Source of the DNA: Tepidanaerobacter acetatoxydans Re1
GTDB taxonomy: Bacteria; Bacillota; Thermosediminibacteria; Thermosediminibacterales; Tepidanaerobacteraceae
Direction of reading: 5' to 3'
Assembly (NCBI RefSeq): GCF_000328765.2
Contig: NC_019954.2
Coordinates: forward strand, 1,554,501 to 1,618,500
DNA length: 64,000 nt
The position numbers and the translations under genes are program-made. Positions 8,015 through 15,267 of the stretch are shown here, piece by piece; the stretch's first letter is position 1, and each line of letters opens with the position of its first letter. A model generated the notes under the pieces. That model did not search any database. It was not told the DNA's origin and was given only the letters and a program-made list of their open reading frames with translations.

Positions 8015-8878
8015 TTATATCAGGTCTTTCATCATTAAGTCTAATCCTTTTTCGACTACTTTATCAAATATTTCTGTTTCTGTTAAACTTTTTTTAATCT
8101 TCATATTCTCATCCAGTACATATACAACAAAGTACTTTTGTGGCGCAAATGAATATAGTATCTTTTTTGCCGGAGTATCTTCATTAACCACCATAATTTC
8201 TCCGGGCATATATTTGTTCTTACTAATCTTCTCCTTTTTTCCTGCTAAGTGCTTCATAAAAATAAAGTGTGCATTTTTTTCTTCTTTTGAAGTCTGTTGT
8301 AATAAAAAAATCCCTGCAACAAAAAAGCTTAAAAATAACCTTTTAAAAGCAAGACCTATTAAAGCTAAGATCAACATCGAATACGCAAGTATTTTTCCCG
8401 CTCTTGAAGCAATACGTATTGATAATGTAAAGGCAAAGCGCTGTCTAAGCCATAATGCAAAAATTCTTCCACCGTCGAGGGGAAGAGCGGGAAGCATATT
8501 AAACATTCCCAGCATTAATTGATAATGTATAAATTGTCGAGCTGTGTTTGGCGTTATAAAAGCTTGAGTTAATAAAAAAAGAATTAAACCTGCCATTGTA
8601 AAGTTTGCAAGCGGGCCAGCCATAACCATAAGCATTTCCTTCTCCAAGGTAGCCTCGTCTAAGCTTGACCTTATGCGACCGCCAAATGGCAATATTTCAA
8701 TTTCATGAATTACAATACCAAGCCTGCATCCTACAAATATATGTGCATATTCATGTATTCCCAAAGCCAGTAACGCAGCCAATACTTCAGTATACAAGCC
8801 TGCTAACACGGCAAGGACAACAATTATAATAAAAAAAAAGCTTATACTTATTCTTAAATTAGAGACTCTTAAATTCAT
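8015..8878 (-). CDS. spoIVFB: SpoIVFB-like site-2 protease (M50 metalloprotease)
   Basis: This membrane-embedded zinc protease is the family member that cleaves pro-sigma-K in the mother cell. The 287-residue protein has several membrane helices. The zinc motif HEYAH lies near residue 43, and the second motif LPALPLDGGRIF near residue 134 supplies the aspartate ligand. A cytoplasmic C-terminal domain of about 90 residues (CBS-like) follows. Its start overlaps the end of the upstream M23 gene by 20 bases, matching the spoIVFA-spoIVFB arrangement downstream of the mre/min genes in other spore formers. Its substrate here is inferred, not seen. Confidence 0.85.
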   Translation of the reverse strand: MNLRVSNLRISISFFFIIIVVLAVLAGLYTEVLAALLALGIHEYAHIFVGCRLGIVIHEIEILPFGGRIRSSLDEATLEKEMLMVMAGPLANFTMAGLILFLLTQAFITPNTARQFIHYQLMLGMFNMLPALPLDGGRIFALWLRQRFAFTLSIRIASRAGKILAYSMLILALIGLAFKRLFLSFFVAGIFLLQQTSKEEKNAHFIFMKHLAGKKEKISKNKYMPGEIMVVNEDTPAKKILYSFAPQKYFVVYVLDENMKIKKSLTETEIFDKVVEKGLDLMMKDLI

Positions 8879-9545
8879 TTAACTCCTCCTGAGCATCTTC
8901 ATCTAACATATTTAGCCATTTTTTTGGATCTTCAGCTTTGTCATTATGCCAGATTTCAAAATGCAGGTGAGGAGTCTCTGCAAGGCCCGTCTTGCCAACA
9001 GTTCCTATAATAAATCCCTGTTTTACTTCTTCCTGTTCCTTTACATAGACATCCTTTAAATGAGCATAAACCGTTACCAAATTATTGTCGTGACGTATTC
9101 TAACCATATTTCCCATCTCTTTGTCTTGACCTACCGAAAAAACCACACCATCGAGCACTGATTTTACAGGGATTCCCTCTTTTTGAACTATGTCTATGCC
9201 ATTATGCATGCGCTGCTCTTTTAATATCGGGTGAAGTCGCATGCCATATTCCGAAGATACTTCTCCATCCACCGGCATCGGTAACAGTTCTTGTTTCTTT
9301 TGCCCTATTACCGGAATACTTTTTGATACCTGGGAAATATTATTTGCGACTTCCGCTAAATCCTTAAACTCATATGAATAATCCGAAATAAAATACCCTA
9401 TTTTTGCAAGAGCCGTTTTGGTTACTGGAATATTTATTTTCTTCATACATAACACTAATATTACAATTAAAATGCAGATTGCAATTTTTTTTAGATTTTC
9501 AGGCCCCAGCCATTTTTTTTCGGAAGGCTGTTCATAGTAGTACAT
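8859..9545 (-). CDS. spoIVFA: M23 (LytM) domain membrane protein, SpoIVFA-like
   Basis: The protein (about 228 residues) starts at the ATG 9543-9545, preceded by GGGGGTG; a longer frame to 9614 lacks such a site. An N-terminal cytoplasmic tail is followed by one membrane helix (IAICILIVILVLCM), a stalk, and an M23 domain. The domain retains the zinc-site signature (HPILKEQRMHNGID and HLHFEIW), so it may still be an active endopeptidase or at least fold like one. By position it corresponds to SpoIVFA, which holds SpoIVFB inactive until engulfment signalling. If it is not SpoIVFA, it would be a general M23 cell-wall peptidase. Confidence 0.8.
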   Translation of the reverse strand: MYYYEQPSEKKWLGPENLKKIAICILIVILVLCMKKINIPVTKTALAKIGYFISDYSYEFKDLAEVANNISQVSKSIPVIGQKKQELLPMPVDGEVSSEYGMRLHPILKEQRMHNGIDIVQKEGIPVKSVLDGVVFSVGQDKEMGNMVRIRHDNNLVTVYAHLKDVYVKEQEEVKQGFIIGTVGKTGLAETPHLHFEIWHNDKAEDPKKWLNMLDEDAQEELNEFKSL

Positions 9546-10103
9546 AAAAGGCACCCCCTTATTCTCCCATTTTTTATGGTAAAGTTTGCATTTTCTCTTA
9601 AATATGAATAGCAAACGGTTTTGTGATTTTAATGTTCTTTATAGAGGTCTTGTTATATATATCTATTTTCCGTAAAGCTCATTTATTACAAAAAAATCGT
9701 CTTAGATGACAACATGCTTTTCATTCGGTCTGTGGATAAGACGAAAAGGATAAACATAACCGCAAGAAATCAATAGAGAAGTTACAGACCTTGATTTAGT
9801 CAAAATCTACATTTAAGGCTTAGATGAAGAAGATCGGATGAATACAGCCTAAAGAGAATTCAACAATGACTACGCAATTATTAAAAAAGCACAAGAAGCA
9901 CTCATATGGTTGAAAAATGAGACGAATTATAGCGTAGTTATACATCCATAAACACATAAAGCCTTCTAAGTCATTTGTATCAATGACTTAGAAGGCTTTA
10001 TTACCATTTTGACAGTGCAAAAGTCGATAGTAGCTTTAACGCTTACTTCTTCTGCAATACTGTTATTAAAGAACTCCTTATACTATTAAATTTTCTTTCT
10101 CAA
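9546..10103. other. Non-coding, apparently decayed stretch
   Basis: No intact gene is visible between the M23 gene and the remnant at 10104. From 9760 to 9921 the plus strand reads as a protein-like frame (GLDEEDRMNTA, REFNNDYAIIKKAQEA) broken by two internal stops, which looks like a degraded gene tail. A perfect hairpin, AAAGCCTTCTAAGTCAT with its complement, lies at 9960-10001. The remaining sequence is AT-rich and shows nothing supportable. Confidence 0.45.
9960..10001. terminator. Terminator-like perfect hairpin
   Basis: AAAGCCTTCTAAGTCAT and its exact complement surround an 8-base loop. It is followed by TATTACCATTTT, so termination on the plus strand is plausible. It probably belonged to the decayed gene just upstream. 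Confidence 0.6.
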
Positions 10104-10268
10104 CTAGTCCACAAGTTGTCTCTTACTACCGTCAGTGTGAATTCTATAAGATTTATATTCATTCATATTTAAATAATATATCCAATTGTCAACAACATTA
10201 ATAAACCACGGATAATCATCACATATCTTTGTTATACTACTGCCATCCGTGCGTATTTTGTAAATTGT
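10104..10268 (-). pseudogene. Remnant of a DUF5050-type repeat protein
   Basis: A 54-codon minus-strand frame ends in TAG. It reads IYKIRTDGSS, then DNWIYYLNMNEYKSYRI, then HTDGSKRQL. This 'YKIRTDGS...WIYY' rhythm is the hallmark of DUF5050 beta-propeller repeats found in secreted clostridial proteins. An in-frame stop lies directly upstream, there is no start codon or ribosome site, and only about one and a half repeats remain. It is interpreted as the surviving 3' end of a lost gene. Confidence 0.55.
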
Positions 10269-10414
10269 TTAATCTGTTGAGATTTAAATCGGTTTCAAGT
10301 TTGCGTATTTTCTTTCTTTCTTATATTGTATTGATATGACTTATTGTTATCTGAACACTTCACCTGATATTTTAAGATTTGTTCCTGAGATTAATTAGTT
10401 TTTTATTGCAAAAT

Positions 10415-10445
10415 GAGGTGACAGGAAACCTTCTCTTATCACCTC
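10415..10445 (-). terminator. Hairpin after rodA
   Basis: GAGGTGA/TCACCTC arms enclose an AAGG/CCTT-containing loop, followed on the minus strand by ATTTTGC and T-rich DNA. It resembles the hairpin downstream of the RNase G/E gene. Confidence 0.55.
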
Positions 10446-10455
10446 TACTGCAACT

Positions 10456-11553
10456 TTAAAATAGGATTTTCTGCCGGCGCATTCCAACATTGATTACAAG
10501 TCCGGCGGCAATCATATTCATTAAAAAAGAACTTCCTCCATAGCTCATAAATGGCAGCGGTATACCGGTTACCGGCATTATACCCATGTTCATGCCAATG
10601 TTGATTAAGATCTGAAATGCCCACATTGAAACTACGCCTACAACTATATAAGTTCCTAAAAGATCTCGAGCCTTAAATGCTACCCTTAACGAATAGTAAA
10701 GCAGTATAAAATATAATATGAAAAGCGTTATACCACCTATAAAACCTAACTCTTCACCTAAAACGGCAAAAATAAAATCCGTATGTTTTACCGGAAGAAA
10801 ATTCAGTTGATTCTGGGTTCCCTGATAAAGGCCCTTCCCAAATAACTTGCCTGAACCAATTGCAATTTTAGATTGTATAACATGGTATCCTTTTCCCAAG
10901 GGATCTAGATATGGATTTATAAAAACTAAAATTCGGTCTTTTTGGTAAGGTTTTAAAAACAACCAAACTATAGGTAAGGAAAAAATGCCTGCTGTCATAA
11001 TACCGGCCAAAAGTTTATAGCTAAGGCCCGCGATAAACAGCATGCCTAGAACCATTGCCAATAGAACCAATGATGTCCCTAAATCCGGCTGTTTCGCTAT
11101 AAGCAGCATTACGGGTATCATATGCAGTCCTACTGACAATAAATCTTGCAAGCTGCTTAAAGACTTCTTTTTTTCAAGATGCTTCGCCAGAGTAATTATA
11201 ACGGCTAATTTGGCAAATTCCGAAGGTTGCAATCTAAAAGAGCCAATATCAAGCCATCGCTGAGCTCCTCCGCCTTCTTCCCCAATAAATAATACAAAAA
11301 TTAATAGTAGAAAATTAATAATATATATAATATTAGCCCAATTAGCGAAAGAATGATAATCTATTGAAATGACAAATACCATAGCTGCTAATCCGATGCC
11401 AAACCAAATAAGCTGCTTACGAGCTGTACTGAAACTACCTCCGGAGCTCATGGCATGCGTTGCACTGCTTATCATTAAAACACTTATTATGGTTAGTAAA
11501 ATAATGGCAATTAAAATAGGATACTCTATATTTTTTAACAATTTTCGATCCAT
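10456..11553 (-). CDS. rodA: RodA, SEDS-family peptidoglycan polymerase
   Basis: RodA polymerises glycan strands of lateral wall with the class B PBP2. The 365-residue protein has about ten membrane helices. It carries the SEDS signatures GGGAQRWLDIG and RLQPSEFAKL near residue 100, the long loop around KDRILVFINPYLDPLGKGYHV, and the C-terminal GIPLPFMSYGGSS with the family's conserved motif. AGGGGGCC lies upstream of the ATG. It follows the FtsA-like gene in the same direction, within the mre-min-rod series, which favours RodA over FtsW or SpoVE. Confidence 0.92.
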   Translation of the reverse strand: MDRKLLKNIEYPILIAIILLTIISVLMISSATHAMSSGGSFSTARKQLIWFGIGLAAMVFVISIDYHSFANWANIIYIINFLLLIFVLFIGEEGGGAQRWLDIGSFRLQPSEFAKLAVIITLAKHLEKKKSLSSLQDLLSVGLHMIPVMLLIAKQPDLGTSLVLLAMVLGMLFIAGLSYKLLAGIMTAGIFSLPIVWLFLKPYQKDRILVFINPYLDPLGKGYHVIQSKIAIGSGKLFGKGLYQGTQNQLNFLPVKHTDFIFAVLGEELGFIGGITLFILYFILLYYSLRVAFKARDLLGTYIVVGVVSMWAFQILINIGMNMGIMPVTGIPLPFMSYGGSSFLMNMIAAGLVINVGMRRQKILF

Positions 11554-11624
11554 GTTGATGGCCCCCTACACCCGTTAACCATTATATCATAAAACCTCAC
11601 ATCCATAAAAACTCTTTTATAAAA

Positions 11625-13394
11625 TCATCTTGTTAAGTTTTCCCAATAAATTTCTATTTCATCATTATGTTTTATTGGATCGGCAAAGCCGGCATCAATG
11701 CCGTTTATTTTCATAACCAGCTTACCTGCCATACCTTCGGGCTTAAATGATATAATACTAAAAACATCACTTAAAATCATATCTCTCGGTTCTATGGTTA
11801 TTAAGGCGTCATCGGGTATTTCCTCTTCAGGCGACATTGTACGCCCGGAAACTTTTATAACAGGATCTATGATAAAATTGCGTCCGTTTATTTTTAGAGA
11901 AATTTTGTCTTCTTCAGATATATACTCCTTTATCTTAGAAGACCCTGCCTTTCCGTCCTTCGCAGCTAGAAAGCTTATAACCGCACCATCTTTAATCGGT
12001 TCGTTTAAATCAACATTTTTGCCATTCATTGTAACAATAGCAGGCTTTGCCATCTCACCTTTTACTATTTTAAGCTTTCCATTTAGTTTAAAAGTCTTGG
12101 CAAGCCCCGGTCGCCCAAAAATTTCTGCAGATGATTTCCCTGCATAAAGTAATGCATTCAAAACCGTAGGATTGTCTTGTGCTAAAATATTTATTGGCTT
12201 TTCATTTATATACACCTTGTAGGAGGACAAGTGAGCGCCTTTGAGTGAGTTTATGGCTATACCTATAGGAGTTACTGAAAAAGGGCCTGTAAAATCTTCG
12301 CAGCCCTGTATATCAGTTAACCCTTCACGACCTTTGACTCCAACCCGTTCTTTAGGTATTTCTAGGTGCGCAGCTAAAGACTCCGGTAAACCCGGCATAA
12401 GGCTGCCACCGCCGATCATTAAAACAGCAGCAGGTGTTTTACCATTGAGTTCTAATATTTTCCGTGCTATCTTGGTCGAAAGTTCGTTTATGATTGGACC
12501 TATGGTTTCTGTTATTTTTTTAGTGCGAAATTCCTCTGTATTCCCAAGAATATCCATAAATTTCACAGTTTCATGTAAAGACAACTCACGTTTTACTCTT
12601 TCGCCCTCATCAAAGTTTAATAAAAACTCTTCACAGATTTTTTCCGTAATTTCATCACCGGCCATAGGAACCATTCCATAAGCAAATATACTGCCATCAC
12701 GAGATATAGCAATATCTGACGTTCCTGCACCTATATCTACCAGTGCAATATTAAGTTTACGCATACCGGGAAGAACCACAATATCACCTGCAGCAATAGG
12801 CTCTAAAGTTAAGCTTTCAAGACCTAAATCGCATCTGTTAAGAACCGTAAGTAAGCTTTCAACAACAGTACGAGGAAGAAAAGTAGCTACAATCTTAACC
12901 GATATGCTACTGCCCTTTTGGCCCAGTAAATTTTCTAAAGATTCATCCTCTAAAAACCATTTGATAGGACTAAAACCCACACAGTAATAATTGTCAAAAT
13001 CTCCTTGTTTATTTTTTTCGGCTAAAGATTTAATCGCTTTTGACAGAGCTTCTGTTTCTAAACTTCGAATATCTTCTTCGGTTACTTCCATAAAAGGAGA
13101 AATCTTTCTTTCAGTTTCGGCTTCAACCGTATAAAGCGCTCTGCCCGCTGCAGCAACTGCGGCTTTCTCTAATTTTTTATTAAGTTTTTTTTCAATATCT
13201 TCCTTAATCGACCTTACGCTTTTGGCTACAGCTTCAATGTCATGGATTTGGCCATCATACATAACACGGCTTTCATGTTCAAGAACTTTATGTGCAAGGA
13301 TTTTATAAGTTTTGCCTTGCTTGCTTACAACCAAACCTGCTACAGTTCTGGTGCCGATGTCCAAAGCGAAAACTTCCTGTCCGACTTTATTCAA
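11625..13394 (-). CDS. FtsA-like actin-fold ATPase with an extra C-terminal region
   Basis: The 589-residue protein has actin-superfamily motifs: phosphate-1 ALDIGTRTVAG (about 10-20), phosphate-2 LVDIGAGTSDIA (218-229) and the adenosine motif MIGGGSLMPGL (326-336). The central part resembles FtsA/PilM. About 190 residues beyond the core (from about 395) contain beta-rich, repeat-like segments such as KVYINEKPINIL, ITMNGKN-like and FKLNGKLKIV, suggesting small domains of a beta-grasp kind. No amphipathic FtsA membrane tail was recognised. The start is a TTG at 13392-13394 with AAGGAGG seven bases upstream. It lies 13 bases after minE and before rodA, so a role in wall elongation or septum placement is likely, but the exact function is unknown. 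Confidence 0.85.
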   Translation of the reverse strand: MNKVGQEVFALDIGTRTVAGLVVSKQGKTYKILAHKVLEHESRVMYDGQIHDIEAVAKSVRSIKEDIEKKLNKKLEKAAVAAAGRALYTVEAETERKISPFMEVTEEDIRSLETEALSKAIKSLAEKNKQGDFDNYYCVGFSPIKWFLEDESLENLLGQKGSSISVKIVATFLPRTVVESLLTVLNRCDLGLESLTLEPIAAGDIVVLPGMRKLNIALVDIGAGTSDIAISRDGSIFAYGMVPMAGDEITEKICEEFLLNFDEGERVKRELSLHETVKFMDILGNTEEFRTKKITETIGPIINELSTKIARKILELNGKTPAAVLMIGGGSLMPGLPESLAAHLEIPKERVGVKGREGLTDIQGCEDFTGPFSVTPIGIAINSLKGAHLSSYKVYINEKPINILAQDNPTVLNALLYAGKSSAEIFGRPGLAKTFKLNGKLKIVKGEMAKPAIVTMNGKNVDLNEPIKDGAVISFLAAKDGKAGSSKIKEYISEEDKISLKINGRNFIIDPVIKVSGRTMSPEEEIPDDALITIEPRDMILSDVFSIISFKPEGMAGKLVMKINGIDAGFADPIKHNDEIEIYWENLTR

Positions 13395-13407
13395 ACAACT
13401 TCCTCCT

Positions 13408-13689
13408 TTAAATCTTGGCCAAGTGCTTCACTTTCTTTATAGGAATATTTGCTACTAATGCCGGAACTGTTACATCTTCATCTTTTTCCATACGAGTTAA
13501 TTTTACCTCGAGACCACTTTCATCAATTTCCATATAATCTGAAATCATATCTATAAGTTGGCTCTTTATCATCTCAAGAAATTTCGGTGATACATTAGCA
13601 CGATCGTGCACAAGGATTAACCTTAATCGTTCTTTGGCTATATCCTTACTCGAAACATCCTCTCTGCCGAAAATTTTTAAAAAATCCAC
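13408..13689 (-). CDS. minE: MinE, topological specificity factor of the Min system
   Basis: MinE displaces MinC from MinD and stimulates MinD ATPase, keeping division at mid-cell. The 93-residue protein has the N-terminal membrane/anti-MinCD part (MDFLKIFG, then KERLRLILVHDRANVSP) and the C-terminal specificity domain (ISDYMEIDESGLEVKL). Length is normal. It follows minD by 18 bases, so minC-minD-minE forms one unit here. Its presence implies an oscillating Min system rather than the DivIVA-only arrangement of Bacillus. Confidence 0.95.
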   Translation of the reverse strand: MDFLKIFGREDVSSKDIAKERLRLILVHDRANVSPKFLEMIKSQLIDMISDYMEIDESGLEVKLTRMEKDEDVTVPALVANIPIKKVKHLAKI

Positions 13690-13707
13690 TAAATTCTCCT
13701 CCCTTTT

Positions 13708-14520
13708 TTATTTTGCCCGAGCTTTTAACCCGAAAAACACACGTAATTTATCCATAAAGTTGGGCTCTACGTTTTCTATTTTCATCAAAGGGATTTCCTC
13801 ACCCTCTAAACGTCGAATCATATTTCTGTAGGCTTGGCCTGCTTTTGATGATTCATCAACAACTGCCGGTTCACCTCTGTTGGTAGATATTACAATTTTC
13901 TCATCTTCCGGTATAACTCCAAGTAGCTCAATAGCCAAAACATCTATCATATCATCAATATCCATCATATCTCCGCGTTTTACCATATCCGGCCTTAGTC
14001 TATTAATGATTAGTTTAGGCTCTTCAAAGCCGGCAGCCTCTAAAAGGCCTACTATTCTATCAGCATCTCTTACGGCAGAAACTTCAGGCGTAGTGACAAT
14101 GAGTGCTCTATCGGCTCCGGCGATGGCATTCTTAAATCCCTGTTCTATACCTGCGGGGCAGTCGATTAATATATAGTCGTAATCGCGTTTTAACTCTTCA
14201 CATAATTTTTTCATCTGAGTCGGCGTTATAGCTGTCTTATCTTTGGTTTGAGCTGCCGGCATAAGATATAGGTTTTCAAAGCGCTTATCCTTTATAAGTG
14301 CTTGCTTCAAACGGCACATACCGTTTGCTACATCTACAAGGTCGTAAACTATACGGTTTTCCAGGCCCATTACCACGTCAAGATTTCTTAAACCTATATC
14401 GGCATCTAACATTACTACCTTTTTTTGCTTGTATAAAGCAAGACCGGTTCCAATATTTGCAGTTGTTGTGGTTTTTCCCACTCCGCCTTTGCCGGATGTG
14501 ATTACTATTACTTCGCCCAT
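13708..14520 (-). CDS. minD: MinD, septum-site determining ATPase
   Basis: This deviant Walker ATPase dimerises on membranes with ATP and recruits MinC. The 270-residue protein has the deviant Walker A GKGGVGKTTTTANIG at residues 10-24, the switch motif LDADIGLRNLD, and Walker B DYILIDCPAGIE. A C-terminal amphipathic membrane-targeting helix (FMDKLRVFFGLK) is present. It sits between minC and minE. No unusual feature was seen. Confidence 0.97.
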   Translation of the reverse strand: MGEVIVITSGKGGVGKTTTTANIGTGLALYKQKKVVMLDADIGLRNLDVVMGLENRIVYDLVDVANGMCRLKQALIKDKRFENLYLMPAAQTKDKTAITPTQMKKLCEELKRDYDYILIDCPAGIEQGFKNAIAGADRALIVTTPEVSAVRDADRIVGLLEAAGFEEPKLIINRLRPDMVKRGDMMDIDDMIDVLAIELLGVIPEDEKIVISTNRGEPAVVDESSKAGQAYRNMIRRLEGEEIPLMKIENVEPNFMDKLRVFFGLKARAK

Positions 14521-14559
14521 ATTATCCCTCCTGTTTGCTTTTGTAATTATCTTGGGGCA

Positions 14560-15159
14560 TTATAAGGGTTCTATTACTATTACATTATCTTTTAAGCGTG
14601 CTATTTCCGGAAACGATGGTAGATTTTCCTTCTCTTCCGGAGGTCTTGAAATAACTTCAGCAATTCTTAATTGAGTCGGTTTTAAGGCAAATGCAGCTAC
14701 TATAGCAGTAGTATCTCCCTGTGCCCCAGCATGAGCCATCCCGCGAAGAGTCCCCATAACCAGAATATCGCCGGCGGCAACTATCTCACTGCCTGGATTG
14801 GCATCGCCCAAGATGACTATAGTTCCCTTATAAGTAATTTTTTGCCCCGATCGCACAGTTTTTTTAAGCAGTAATACTCTATTCCTGTTTGGTTTTGGAA
14901 ATATCAGGGTTTTCGGAGAACTTGCCTCCTGCAAGCTCATCCCAAAATCTGTAAAGATATGCTGTAACTTATCATATTCATCTTTACTTAAAAAGCCGTT
15001 TTTAATTTTTATACTAACCTTGCCTCCTGAAAAAAAGTTCCGACTACGTTGAAGTTTCTCGTAAATAGCTTTTTTCACATCTTCAAAGCTCGAAATTTCA
15101 TCGAGTATGATAGTTATACCTTCCTTTGTACCTTTAATTATTACAGACTCGTTCGTCAT
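14560..15159 (-). CDS. minC: MinC, FtsZ polymerisation inhibitor
   Basis: MinC blocks Z-ring formation away from mid-cell. The N-terminal domain (about 1-95) is followed by the C-terminal right-handed beta-helix, with the family's GDANPGSEIVAAGDILVMGT and LRGMAHAGA. I chose the ATG at 15157-15159 because GGAGGGAG lies directly upstream, giving about 199 residues; five further in-frame codons precede it. It begins the minCDE unit, separated from the PBP2 gene by a terminator-like hairpin. Confidence 0.93.
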   Translation of the reverse strand: MTNESVIIKGTKEGITIILDEISSFEDVKKAIYEKLQRSRNFFSGGKVSIKIKNGFLSKDEYDKLQHIFTDFGMSLQEASSPKTLIFPKPNRNRVLLLKKTVRSGQKITYKGTIVILGDANPGSEIVAAGDILVMGTLRGMAHAGAQGDTTAIVAAFALKPTQLRIAEVISRPPEEKENLPSFPEIARLKDNVIVIEPL

Positions 15160-15235
15160 ACTAACTCCCTCCAAGCAGCACCACTACAAAGTATTTTATT
15201 CTTCATAAATCAAGTAAATCCTTCTTTTGATGATA

Positions 15236-15267
15236 AAAAAACCAGAATCTGTAAAGATTCCGGTTAA
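15236..15267 (-). terminator. Intrinsic terminator between the PBP2 gene and minC
   Basis: AACCGGAATCT and AGATTCTGGTT form the stem, followed on the minus strand by TTTTTTT. It overlaps the last codons of the PBP2 gene. It implies that minC has at least some independent transcription. Confidence 0.7.

Noticed and set aside
11698-12147. Long plus-strand frame opposite the FtsA-like gene
   Set aside because: A shadow of the actin-like gene with no own ribosome site and unnatural composition; similar frames opposite minD, permease and pdxA2 genes were also left out.
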